Shown here in pieces: positions 1 through 10,580 of a DNA stretch of 12,983 nucleotides (positions are counted from its first letter, which is position 1; every line of letters begins with the position of its first letter). The DNA lies in assembly GCA_905480055.1 (NCBI GenBank), contig CAJQOW010000196.1, forward strand, positions 1 to 12,983, read 5' to 3'. This DNA is from an uncultured Acidimicrobiia bacterium. Lineage in GTDB: Bacteria; Actinomycetota; Acidimicrobiia; UBA5794. Under the pieces are notes generated by a model, which ran no database searches, was not told the origin of the DNA, and worked only from the letters and a program-made list of their open reading frames with translations. A program made the translations under genes and the position numbers.

Positions 1-1172
1 CCCGCGCTCCGCATCAGCCACGCGTAGTCGTCAGGATTCGAGGCTTCTCCCGTCGAGGAAATCACTCGGACCGTCGACCAGTCTCCTTCGCTGAGGACAT
101 CGCTCGACCTCCACGTCGCAACGATCGAGGGCACAAGTCCCAACATGGTGACCTCGGCCTCTTCGACAAACTCCACGAAGGCTCGCGACGTGGGCACATC
201 GTCGCAGAGGGCGATCACCGCATCGTTCAGGAGAGCGGCATAGATCAGCCATGGCCCCATCATCCAGCCAAGGTTTGTGGGCCAGGCGACGATGTCCCCC
301 GCATGGATGTCCTGGTGATAGCGACCGTCCATGGCGGCCTTGATCGGCGCGACATGCGTCCACGGGATGGCCTTGGGCTCACCAGTGGTGCCCGAGGAGA
401 AGAGGATGTTGGAGTGGTCGCCCGGCAACATGGCAACCGGATGGAGATCTCCGTCGTCGCCCTGGAACTGGGACCAGGACACGTCACCGCGTCGGAGGGC
501 GATATCGGAGCCGGTGCCAACCACGATGCACGGGATGTCGGTTGCTTCGGTGCACTTGGCGTACATCGCCAGCGTGCGACCAGCTCGGACACTTACATCC
601 TGGGTCACGACGGCAACGGGCTCGGTCAGGTCGAGCCGAACTCGAATCTCATCTGGGGCGAACGAATCGGCGATCGACACCACCACACCCCCCGCTGCAA
701 CAACCCCGAGATAGGCAACAACCGCCTCGACCGTCATAGGCATTGCGATTGCGATGCGGTCTCCGGGCGAGTAGCCAGCATCGGTGAATCCCGAGGCGAA
801 CCGCGCCACGGCGCCACGAAGCTCGCCGACCGTCATGGTCGATACATCACCCGGCGTACCGTGGATGACGGCGGTGCTCGCGGGATCACCGTCGAGACAC
901 GACTCGGCGATGTTCAAGCGGGCTCCGTCCAACCACTTCGGCGCCTCGGGGTTACTCGAACCGAGCACCGCCAGCGGTTCAGTCGTGAAGGCTATGTCCA
1001 GATCATCGATCACGATCGACCAGAAGCCAGCAGGGTTTTCCACGGACCATCCGTGCAGATCCTCGAGGGTTTGTGCCCCGACACGTCTCATCAGGTCCCC
1101 GACATTGGACTCGGCGATGCGGTCCGAATCGGGAACCCAATCGGGCCGGGCTGGGACTGGACCTTCCACCAT
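1..1172 (-). CDS. Acyl-CoA synthetase (AMP-forming), C-terminal part outside window
   Basis: This is an adenylate-forming acyl-CoA ligase of the ANL superfamily, which activates a carboxylic acid with ATP and transfers it to CoA. The first 390 codons are present and the rest lies beyond base 1. The ATP-binding P-loop signature SSGTTGEPK is at residues 259-267, followed by PWTH. Near the edge is an ISSTGE segment at the usual place of the adenine-binding motif. An N-terminal cap region with a WSVENPAGFW segment resembles the acetyl-/acetoacetyl-CoA synthetase group, and the core resembles plant AAE17/AAE18-type acyl-activating enzymes, so the substrate is open. The ATG at 1172 is preceded four codons upstream by an in-frame TAG, which fixes the start within a codon or two. 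No Shine-Dalgarno is visible and a leaderless transcript is possible. The gene is divergent from the next one, with a 53-bp gap. Confidence 0.9.
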   Translation of the reverse strand, partial: MVEGPVPARPDWVPDSDRIAESNVGDLMRRVGAQTLEDLHGWSVENPAGFWSIVIDDLDIAFTTEPLAVLGSSNPEAPKWLDGARLNIAESCLDGDPASTAVIHGTPGDVSTMTVGELRGAVARFASGFTDAGYSPGDRIAIAMPMTVEAVVAYLGVVAAGGVVVSIADSFAPDEIRVRLDLTEPVAVVTQDVSVRAGRTLAMYAKCTEATDIPCIVVGTGSDIALRRGDVSWSQFQGDDGDLHPVAMLPGDHSNILFSSGTTGEPKAIPWTHVAPIKAAMDGRYHQDIHAGDIVAWPTNLGWMMGPWLIYAALLNDAVIALCDDVPTSRAFVEFVEEAEVTMLGLVPSIVATWRSSDVLSEGDWSTVRVISSTGEASNPDDYAWLMRSA

Positions 1173-1178
1173 GCGGCG

Positions 1179-1184
1179 AGGCTA
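1179..1184 (-). promoter_or_regulatory. Putative -10 element for leaderless acyl-CoA synthetase mRNA
   Basis: On the minus strand TAGCCT fits the actinobacterial -10 pattern TAnnnT and ends six bases before the ATG at 1172. A transcript starting there would begin at or next to the start codon, which would explain the missing ribosome binding site. No convincing -35 hexamer was found, so this is suggestive only. Confidence 0.3.
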
Positions 1185-1225
1185 GCTCGGCACAGCGACG
1201 CATACCGAGGTGTCTGTCGCGTAGG

Positions 1226-1810
1226 GTGTGGCTGAGGGAAGGCAGTGGTCTGACACGATGCAGACGTACGGCAAGCCTCGGCCTGCTCGGGGCAATTGCG
1301 ATCCTGTTCGTCGGTCTGCTTGCCGCACCGGCCGGTGCCGAGGTTCTGCAAGGGGACTGTTCGGGAAGCGCAGCGTTCTCAAACGGAGCGACCGTGACGG
1401 AGCAGCAGCCGATCGACGACGTCGTAGCTGTGCCTGCGGCAGACACGCTGAACTACGTGGGCGATACCAACCTCCCACCGCTTGGAGAAGACGAGACGGA
1501 ATCCTTCAGCGGAGGCATCGCCCTATCCCTACCTTTCGGCGCGGTCACGATCGTCACATGGTCTGGGGAGACCGACAAGACGTCTGATCAGGGCTCCTAC
1601 ATCTACGACGTGTCCGGGCTCGTTCCTGAGGGGACCGGTGGTGTTCAGGTGGGAGCGACCCACAATCAGCGCGGCCAGACCTGCGTGGTGGCTGTCACGA
1701 TGTCGGTCGATGGTGATCCCGGCTGGCAGGCCTACACGGCAGCGGGGCTCACCGTCCTCGCTGGCGTCGGCGTGGCCGGAGCCGGCGTACAGAAGAAGGC
1801 GAAGCCATGA
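1226..1810 (+). CDS. Secreted or membrane-anchored hypothetical protein
   Basis: I do not recognise a family. From the GTG at 1226 the protein is 194 residues. It opens with a basic n-region (RCRR), a hydrophobic stretch at about residues 17-34 and a signal-peptidase-like site PAGA/E after residue 38. The mature part is acidic and rich in Gly, Thr and Val, with two cysteines (GDCSG and QTCVV) that could form one disulfide. A second hydrophobic segment near residues 168-188 is followed by QKKAKP, so the protein is probably a type I membrane protein with an extracellular domain. It lacks an LPxTG motif. The start is uncertain: an SD-like GGGAAGG at 1236-1242 precedes a CTG at 1250, which would give a shorter n-region with the same signal peptide. 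The stop overlaps the next start as ATGA, so the two genes are translationally coupled. Confidence 0.7.
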   Translation: MWLREGSGLTRCRRTASLGLLGAIAILFVGLLAAPAGAEVLQGDCSGSAAFSNGATVTEQQPIDDVVAVPAADTLNYVGDTNLPPLGEDETESFSGGIALSLPFGAVTIVTWSGETDKTSDQGSYIYDVSGLVPEGTGGVQVGATHNQRGQTCVVAVTMSVDGDPGWQAYTAAGLTVLAGVGVAGAGVQKKAKP

Positions 1811-2109
1811 AGGGCCGATGGTTCTTGGGACTCGTTTCGGGATTCCTCTTCGGGCTGATGCTCGGGGTGACCCTGTTCCTGTTCGGCGTCATCCCGTTGC
1901 ACTCGGACTGGCTCTGGATCCTTCCGCTGCTCGGCATCGTGCTCGGCCTCGTCATGGCGGCGTGGGCTCCATTCGGCGGCGGTGGCGAAGAAGTGCCTGC
2001 CACATCTGTGGCGCCCGCGACGACCGCGCCGGTCGAGACAACACTCGAACATGATGTTGTCCCGGATGAGCCGGTTGACACCTCACCCGAACCGACAGAC
2101 GACGCGTAG
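1807..2109 (+). CDS. Small two-helix membrane protein, hypothetical
   Basis: This 100-residue protein of unknown function has a short basic N-terminus (MKGRW), two hydrophobic helices (about residues 5-28 and 34-53) joined by a short HSDW turn, a glycine run, and a tail from about residue 60 that is rich in Pro, Thr, Val and acidic residues and probably disordered. Its ATG overlaps the TGA of the upstream secreted protein by four bases, so the two are very likely co-translated and may work as a membrane pair. The transporter gene follows 27 bases later. Codon use matches the neighbours. No catalytic motif is visible. Confidence 0.75.
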   Translation: MKGRWFLGLVSGFLFGLMLGVTLFLFGVIPLHSDWLWILPLLGIVLGLVMAAWAPFGGGGEEVPATSVAPATTAPVETTLEHDVVPDEPVDTSPEPTDDA

Positions 2110-2136
2110 CCGCATCAGCGTGCACAGGATCAACGG

Positions 2137-3572
2137 GTGAACGTCAAGCATCCGTCCTGGTGGGGGTCGCCGCCGCACATCGTGTACACGGTGGTGGTGT
2201 TCATCGTTCTGGCATCGCTTGACAACGCCGCCATCGGCGCGATCCCCGCGATGGTGAAGCCACTCAATCTGCGTTCGACGTGTCGGAGAGCGCGATCACG
2301 TTGCTCACGGGTGCTCAGATACTGGTCACGGCCATCGTCGGAGTGGCCTGGGGTTACGCCGGTGACTCGAAGTCGCGCAAGAAGCTGCTCCTTTGGGGAA
2401 CGGTCATCTGGGCAGGAGCCCTCCTTGCTTCAACCACCGCCACGTCGTTTGTGGTCTTCTTTGCATGGCAAATGGTGGTGGCAATTGGTCTCGGATCGAT
2501 CGCATCGGTCGGATTCTCCGTGGTCTCCGACCTCATCGCTCCGAAGCGACGCGGGCTGGCAATGAGCTTCTGGGGTCTGTCACAGGGCGTCGGCGTCCTG
2601 GTCGGCGGCCTGCTTGCCTCACAGCTGGGATCGGAGGACTGGACGATTCCGCTCACCGTCATCGGCGTGTCCGGGTTCGCCTTCGCAGGCTTGTATCTGT
2701 TCACGTTCGATGCGCCCAGGGGGTACAAGGAACCGGAGCTGGCAGTCTTCCACGACGCAGACGTCGAGTACGAGTATCGGATCGATCGGTCACAGCTGCC
2801 GTTGCTGGCCAAGCGGCGGACCAATGTGTGGCTGATCCTGCAGGGGGTGACCGCGCAAATTGCGTATGGGTCGCTCATCTGGGTGACGTTGTTGTATCAG
2901 GAGAAGGTGCTTGCCCAGGGGTACAGCGAATCGACTGCGACGAAGGTCGGCGGACTCTTCGCGGCGATCTTCACCATCGGTGCGTTGTTCTCAATCCTTG
3001 CCGGCCACCTCGGGGACCGGCTCCAACGCAAGTCGCTGCGCGGAAGAGCGATCCTGTCGATGGTCGGGATCCTTGGTGCGATTCCCTTCTTCCTGATCTT
3101 CTTCTGGGTACCGCTGCGTGGCCTCGAGGTCACGGAGGGCGCAGGCACCGTCACCCTCGCTGGCGAGGTGTTGGGAGAGATCGCAACCAATCCTTGGGCG
3201 TTGATCGCCTTCATCTCCGGCGTGTGCGCCATTGCGCTCACTTCAGCGGATAGCCCGAACTGGTTCGCCCTCATCACAGACGTGAACCTCCCGGAACACC
3301 GGGGGACGATCTTTGGTGTCGGCAACCTCGCCAACGGCGTCGGCCGGTCTGTCGGGAGTGCGCTCGTGGGGCCTGTGGCAGGAGCGTTGGAGCGTTCGAT
3401 TCCCCCACCCTTCAACTGGGCACTTGGACTCAGCATCTTCCAGGTCTTCTTCCTGCCCACCGGCTTCTGCTACTGGAAAGCGTCCCAAACCTGCCCGGGC
3501 GACATCACCGACGTGCGAGACACCATGGCCGAACGGGCCGTGGAAGCCGAAGCGCAAGCCGGTAGCACGTAG
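2137..3572 (+). pseudogene. MFS transporter, frameshifted near base 2270
   Basis: This is a major facilitator superfamily permease of unknown substrate, predicted to lie in the cytoplasmic membrane. Bases 2137-2271 encode about 45 residues with helix 1 (VVVFIVLASLDNAAIGAIPA). Bases from 2271 to 3572, one frame back, encode the remaining eleven helices, including the MFS motif GYAGDSKSRKK after helix 2 and its second-half counterpart GHLGDRLQRK. A single missing base around CTGCG (2269-2273) explains the break: restoring it gives a smooth PLN-(L/A)-FDVSES join and a protein of about 478 residues. The later frame has a stop at 2220, so it cannot simply start earlier; GTG at 2280 would give 430 residues without helix 1. 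An AGGA at 2126-2129 suits the GTG at 2137. The rest of the frame is intact, so this is a recent mutation or a sequencing error. It follows the small membrane protein by 27 bases. Confidence 0.8.
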
Positions 3573-3623
3573 TCCGTCCCAGGTATGACGTACTACCGCG
3601 TTCCCGGCCTTGCGCCCAACTCC

Positions 3624-3629
3624 TAGCAT
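3624..3629 (+). promoter_or_regulatory. Putative -10 element ahead of the PH-domain gene pair
   Basis: TAGCAT fits the TAnnnT -10 pattern and ends seven bases before the ATG at 3637, as expected for a leaderless transcript. No Shine-Dalgarno is present in front of that ATG. The -35 region at the correct distance (TTCCCG at 3601) matches the consensus poorly. The element lies in the 64-base gap after the transporter gene. Confidence 0.35.
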
Positions 3630-3636
3630 CACGGCC

Positions 3637-4155
3637 ATGTGGACCACCTCCGGCTTCGAACCGCTCCCTGCACAGGCGCTCAACGTTCGTCGCGCTCGGA
3701 GTGGTTTCGCCATCGTGATCGCCGCCATCATCCTCATTGCGATCGACCTCGGTCTCCGCCTCCTCCTCGACATCGAGTTCGCAGTCGCACCGCTCGTGAT
3801 TCCTGGCGCGATCATTCTCGTGCTGATCGCTGGCTGGTGGCCCTGGACTCGACTGTCCTGGCGTGCGTGGGGCTGGCGACTGGATGCATCCACGTTCCAG
3901 ACTCGCTCAGGCGTGTACACGAAGGTCTGGAAGGGCGTGCCGCGCGACCGCGTGCAGTTCGTCGAAGTGACGGCTGGCCCCCTCCAACGATCGGCTGGAC
4001 TGGCAACCCTTGTTGTCCGCACGGCTGGCGTTCGCACTCCAGCCGTGAACGTGGAGGATCTCGAGGCCGACGAGGCTGAACGCCTGAGGTTCGCCCTCAG
4101 TCCGCAATCGTCGGCTGAAACTGCGGAGTCGGACCCGGATCCCTCCCATGAGTGA
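3637..4155 (+). CDS. PH domain-containing membrane protein, YdbS-like
   Basis: This 172-residue protein has two transmembrane helices (about residues 22-42 and 48-68, with a GWWPWTRLSW boundary) followed by one bacterial PH domain (bPH2/DUF304, PF03703), about residues 78-150. Its core has the family pattern of a short strand (GWRLDASTFQTRSGVYTKV), the VPRDRVQFVEV segment and the GLATLVVRTAG strand. Members pair with YdbT-like proteins in Bacillus and actinobacteria; their molecular role is not settled, though membrane homeostasis and antimicrobial resistance have been suggested. The ATG at 3637 is preferred over a TTG at 3610 because it gives a normal N-terminus and has a -10-like hexamer at leaderless distance. 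The last eight bases overlap the next gene's start, so the pair is co-translated. Confidence 0.88.
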   Translation: MWTTSGFEPLPAQALNVRRARSGFAIVIAAIILIAIDLGLRLLLDIEFAVAPLVIPGAIILVLIAGWWPWTRLSWRAWGWRLDASTFQTRSGVYTKVWKGVPRDRVQFVEVTAGPLQRSAGLATLVVRTAGVRTPAVNVEDLEADEAERLRFALSPQSSAETAESDPDPSHE

Positions 4156-5671
4156 CGAACCAAGGACCTCAGCCGAGCGAGCGCCTGAAGATCAAGGCGA
4201 CGAAGGTTGGCAACGCCTCCACCCCGGCACGATCCTCGACGACGCGCTCCAGCGCATCCCAAGCGTCCTCATCGGCCTGTTCCTCATCTTCACGAGTAGG
4301 TCCGGCGATGCAGCGTTCGAGTTCCTCCAATTGGCCATTGGTTTCGCTGCCATCTTCCCGGTGGTGACCCGATACCTGACAGGTAGGTACCGCGTCACCC
4401 CCGAGCTTCTGCAATGGCGTGTGGGCGTGTTCAAGAAGGTGCACACCGACCTCCCGCGTCACCGCATCCAGTCCGTTGACACGCGCATCAGCATCGTGGG
4501 TCGGGCGCTCGGCCTCCAGTCCATCGTCATGAGTTCGGCGGGTGGTGAGGGCGAAATCCGGATCGGGCTCATCAGCGCCCCTACTGCCGACCAGCTCCGA
4601 ACGGAGTTGTCGCCCAATGGCGACTCGGTTCAGCAAGGCGAGGCGACCGAGGACATGGACTCGACGCGGGAACCCGCTGAGGAGCCGATCGGTGGCGAGA
4701 TCGAGCTGGCGACGCTCGGCGCATCCGACCTGGGGCGCGTTGTCGCCGTTGATGCGGGCAGGTTCTTCGGTCTGATCCTGATGACGGTCGTCGGGGTCGC
4801 CTTCGTAGTTGGTCTGGCGTCGGGGATCATCGGGGCGAGCTCGCTGTTCCTCATCGTGCCGCTCATCTTTGGCGTGTTCGGCATTGCGAGGGGACTCGCC
4901 ACGGAAGCGATCGGTTTCTCGTCGCGTCTCGTCGGCGACCAGATTCGGGTGTCACGAGGCATCCTCGCGCGGTCGACGTTGGAGGCCCCGCTCGCGAGGG
5001 TGCAGGGAGTCACCGTCAAGAGATCGGTTGTGGCGCGCAGCATCGGCACGGAGCGGATCTCCGTCGACACCGCCGACGTGAGCAACGAAGGCAACAGGGC
5101 ACCCGGCCGAACCCAGACGCTGGTGCACCCCATCGCAACAGCGGGCACGTGGCGACCCTGGGCAGCGACCTTCTTGCGCGGATCGCCGCCGGAGGCAGAG
5201 GTCTTCCAACGTGTCGCACGGGTGTCGCTGAGACGTCGATGGTTTGCAGCGGCGCGCTTTGCATTGGCGGTGTGGATCGTGGTGGCACTCTCCGCGTGGG
5301 CAGTCGCCCAACCGATTGACGCCCACGGGTTGATCCAAGTCGTTGCGGTCGCAATCGGCGTGATCGCGCCACTCACCTTCGGCGTCCTCGAGACCCTTCG
5401 CTACCGCAACGAACGCTGGGCGCTCGGTGACCATCAGGTGGCATTCCGTGGTGGTGCCGCCACGACCGCGCTCACTGCCATTCCGCGGGTTCGGGCCCAG
5501 GGTGCCCTCTTGCGCGCGAACTGGTTCCAACGTCGTCTCGGCGTCGCAAACATCACGGTCGACACAGCCTCCCCGACGGTCGGCGGCACAGGACGCGACC
5601 TCCACCTCGCTGATGCAGAACATGTCGCAGTGGCGGTGCTCGCCAGCGCGGACGACGGTGGCGGCATCTGA
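4148..5671 (+). CDS. PH domain-containing membrane protein, YdbT-like, three bPH2 domains
   Basis: This 507-residue protein is the larger partner of the YdbS/YdbT pair. A hydrophilic N-terminus of about 35 residues precedes a helix pair, then bPH2 domain 1 (about 81-142; note LPRHRIQSVDTRIS and GLQSIVMSSAGG), an acidic linker, a second helix pair (about 200-245), bPH2 domain 2 (about 264-328; APLARVQGVTVKRS), a third helix pair (about 365-410) and bPH2 domain 3 (about 424-497; IPRVRAQGALLRANW). The alternation of two helices with one PH domain, three times, is the usual family architecture, and the length is normal. The ATG at 4148 overlaps the upstream gene by eight bases, which indicates coupling. 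The function is unknown beyond a membrane-surface role inferred from the fold. The next gene lies 327 bases away behind its own promoter, so the unit ends here. Confidence 0.88.
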   Translation: MSDEPRTSAERAPEDQGDEGWQRLHPGTILDDALQRIPSVLIGLFLIFTSRSGDAAFEFLQLAIGFAAIFPVVTRYLTGRYRVTPELLQWRVGVFKKVHTDLPRHRIQSVDTRISIVGRALGLQSIVMSSAGGEGEIRIGLISAPTADQLRTELSPNGDSVQQGEATEDMDSTREPAEEPIGGEIELATLGASDLGRVVAVDAGRFFGLILMTVVGVAFVVGLASGIIGASSLFLIVPLIFGVFGIARGLATEAIGFSSRLVGDQIRVSRGILARSTLEAPLARVQGVTVKRSVVARSIGTERISVDTADVSNEGNRAPGRTQTLVHPIATAGTWRPWAATFLRGSPPEAEVFQRVARVSLRRRWFAAARFALAVWIVVALSAWAVAQPIDAHGLIQVVAVAIGVIAPLTFGVLETLRYRNERWALGDHQVAFRGGAATTALTAIPRVRAQGALLRANWFQRRLGVANITVDTASPTVGGTGRDLHLADAEHVAVAVLASADDGGGI

Positions 5672-5853
5672 CTCCTGGACACATGATGACGCAGTTCATC
5701 CGCCACGACCGCGACTGCTGCGCTCATGTCGCGAAAACAACCGGACTGCGCGAAAACCCATTGGGCTGTGGGCTGTGACTGTGTCACAGCCATGCGGTAG
5801 AACTACAGGACTTCCCCATGAATCGGCCGTTTTCGCACGGTCGAAATGAGAAC
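5672..5853. other. Gene-free upstream part of the nrdJ leader region
   Basis: No credible gene is present. The octamer GCGAAAAC occurs twice directly (5731-5738 and 5750-5757) and once inverted (5829-5836), and the hairpin at 5771-5791 lies between them. A 31-codon ORF at 5683-5778 has no ribosome binding site and was not called. Confidence 0.5.
5771..5791. other. Perfect inverted repeat, possible terminator or operator
   Basis: GGCTGTGAC (5771-5779) and GTCACAGCC (5783-5791) are perfect complements around a three-base TGT loop. It lies 100 bases after the YdbT-like stop and 63 bases before the nrdJ -35. No T-run follows, so it is a weak case for intrinsic termination. As DNA it is a 21-bp palindrome with TGTGA and TCACA half-sites five bases apart, which would suit a dimeric regulator. 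The GGCTGTG half is also directly repeated just upstream at 5764-5770. Confidence 0.55.
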
Positions 5854-5882
5854 TTGACGAATGCCAAACTTGTAATTACACT
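5854..5882 (+). promoter_or_regulatory. Putative sigma-70-type promoter of nrdJ
   Basis: TTGACG (5854-5859) and TACACT (5877-5882) are separated by 17 bases, the optimal spacing, and match the -35 and -10 consensus at five and four of six positions. Transcription would begin near 5889, giving a leader of about 110 bases before the nrdJ ATG. The two NrdR-like boxes begin right at the predicted start site, a position where a bound repressor would block initiation. Confidence 0.6.
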
Positions 5883-5890
5883 CGTGCAGC

Positions 5891-5938
5891 CACCCACATG
5901 TAGGGGTCACAAACCATCGGAGACCCCACATGTTGTGT
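5891..5938. promoter_or_regulatory. Putative tandem NrdR boxes
   Basis: NrdR is the zinc-finger/ATP-cone repressor of bacterial ribonucleotide reductase genes and binds paired 16-bp boxes of the form ACACWATATATWGTGT spaced by whole helical turns. The second box, ACCCCACATGTTGTGT at 5923-5938, matches 12 of 16 positions. The first, at about 5891-5907, is weaker but shares the exact core CCCACATGT. The two cores start at 5893 and 5925, 32 bp apart, which is the known spacing class. Their place at the nrdJ promoter supports the call. No nrdR gene is in the window. Confidence 0.6.
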
Positions 5939-5951
5939 TTGTGGGCAAGTG

Positions 5952-5960
5952 TGTGGATAA
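5952..5960 (-). promoter_or_regulatory. Perfect DnaA box in the nrdJ leader
   Basis: TGTGGATAA is the exact complement of the strong DnaA box TTATCCACA. It lies in the nrdJ leader, 38 bases before the ATG and 13 bases after the second NrdR-like box. DnaA control of ribonucleotide reductase is established for E. coli nrdAB. Here it is inferred from one site, and a random occurrence in a region of this size is unlikely but possible. Confidence 0.5.
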
Positions 5961-5998
5961 ATCGCCATGACGTGGCGGACAAGCCTGGGAGGGCCCCT

Positions 5999-9439
<3,441 letters not shown>

Positions 9440-9468
9440 CGGAGCAGGCCGCTCACGCACGAGAAACA

Positions 9469-9502
9469 AACGATGGGGCATCCTGACGGGTGCCCCATCA
9501 TC
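9469..9502. terminator. Hairpin terminator between nrdJ and the convergent BtrH-like gene
   Basis: GATGGGGCA (9472-9480) pairs perfectly with TGCCCCATC (9491-9499). The stem extends inward through a T-G wobble and two C-G pairs to leave a four-base TGAC loop, giving a 12-bp stem. It lies 32 bases after the nrdJ stop and 16 bases before the stop of the minus-strand gene. No long T-run follows on either strand, as is common in high-GC actinobacteria. The symmetric place suggests it serves both convergent genes. Confidence 0.75.
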
Positions 9503-9515
9503 GCGTCCGGATTGG

Positions 9516-10580
9516 CTAGCCAACCACGGAGGCGAGGCTCTCCCAGAAGTCCTTTTCGAGGTCTGCGATGTCGAGCATGGGATCGAAGGCAGACTCGATG
9601 TGGTCGCCAGGTTCGGCGGCCTCGGCCGCCTGCGCAAAGACATCCGACACGCCTTCCCAGCGGTCACCAATGGCTTCGAGGCTCGGAGCAAGATCCTGCA
9701 GACGTGGCTCACTGGCGAGAGCGGAGGCCTCATGAAGGAACCGGGCGTACATGTAGCGGAAGATGCCACCACCCGTGCCGCCGCGGTGGTCGATGAACAG
9801 GGCGACGTTGAAGCAGGTTCGCCGTAGCGCAGTGTCGTCAAGGGTTTGGGGCCACTTCTGTGCCTGTCGTGCAGCCTTTCGGATGCCAGTAACTCCGAGG
9901 TTCGCTATCGGAGGTTCGAGCATCTGATGACATGCGTCGGCGATGGCCTTTCGGACCTCGTCGGGTGTCGAGGGTCTGGCGTTGGTGAAGTCGAAGGTGT
10001 ACCAGCGATGCCGTGGAGGGAACGGCTTGAAGGTCGACCCTCGAGCCTGCTCAAGGGCTTCCCAGCTGACCGGATGCAGCGAAAGGTCGCGGTCGGCGAC
10101 CAGGACCTCATCCGTGTCCTGGTCGTGACCAGCCACGACGACGGTATGCCCACCGAAGTGGTACTCCTCCGGGAAGTCGAAGTAGGGAAGGAATCCCATG
10201 TCGAGATACACGAGCACCGGCTCGTGCTCAGCAAGCATCGCTCGTAGTTCCCTCTGAGCCTTCGCCGCACTCGTCGTCGTGTGGGATTCGACATCCACAC
10301 CGGTTCGTCGCCCAATGGTCTTCTCGAGTCCTTCTTCGTTGGGTCGCTCCATGTTGGCCCGGCCCCCAAAGAATGGGTCGGTTCCTTTGATATGGAAATA
10401 GACGAATCCGATGCCGCGTCCAAGACCCAGGAGGAGATCCTCAGAAACGGGGTACCCGTGATAGTCGTAGACATGTTTGAGCGAGCCCGTCACGCAATGA
10501 TGCGTCGGGTAGGCCTCGAACCCAGGAAACGGTTGCAGACTCACGAGATTGATCCTTCGCAGCCATTGTTGCACCCTCAT
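9516..10580 (-). CDS. BtrH N-terminal domain / DUF4872 protein (cysteine peptidase-fold acyltransferase family)
   Basis: The family is named after BtrH, which transfers the gamma-glutamyl-aminobutyryl side chain from its carrier protein to ribostamycin in butirosin biosynthesis. Numbered from the ATG at 10580 (354 residues), the N-terminal half shows a likely papain-like triad: Cys29 in THHCVTGSL, His145 in FGGHTVVVAGHD and Asp163 in VADRD. The GLGRGIGF segment typical of the family follows the cysteine helix. The C-terminal half (about 180-354) matches the DUF4872 type, with ACHQMLEPPIANLGVTGIRKAARQ and a GGTGGGIFRYMYARFL segment. No carrier protein, aminoglycoside or other biosynthetic gene is nearby, so the acyl donor and acceptor are unknown. 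A GTG at 10616 would add 12 residues; neither start has a clear ribosome binding site. The gene converges with nrdJ. Confidence 0.8.
   Translation of the reverse strand: MRVQQWLRRINLVSLQPFPGFEAYPTHHCVTGSLKHVYDYHGYPVSEDLLLGLGRGIGFVYFHIKGTDPFFGGRANMERPNEEGLEKTIGRRTGVDVESHTTTSAAKAQRELRAMLAEHEPVLVYLDMGFLPYFDFPEEYHFGGHTVVVAGHDQDTDEVLVADRDLSLHPVSWEALEQARGSTFKPFPPRHRWYTFDFTNARPSTPDEVRKAIADACHQMLEPPIANLGVTGIRKAARQAQKWPQTLDDTALRRTCFNVALFIDHRGGTGGGIFRYMYARFLHEASALASEPRLQDLAPSLEAIGDRWEGVSDVFAQAAEAAEPGDHIESAFDPMLDIADLEKDFWESLASVVG

Noticed and set aside
5683..5778. 31-codon ORF between the YdbT-like gene and nrdJ
   Set aside because: It has no ribosome binding site, no recognisable features and ends inside the hairpin.
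5771..5791. CRP binding site
   Set aside because: The TGTGA and TCACA half-sites are five bases apart instead of six, and no CRP-family gene or target context is present.
5930..5998. In-frame upstream ATG that would lengthen NrdJ by 23 residues
   Set aside because: It lies inside the NrdR-like box, has no ribosome binding site and adds a sequence unlike NrdJ N-termini. The ATG at 5999 has GGGAGGG five bases upstream.
5883..5998. Cobalamin riboswitch controlling nrdJ
   Set aside because: The leader after the predicted start is only about 110 bases and I see no B12-box sequence. A covariance-model search would settle it.
9512..9523. Palindrome TTGGCTAGCCAA over the BtrH-like stop codon
   Set aside because: It spans the coding end of the gene next to a much better terminator hairpin and is probably chance.
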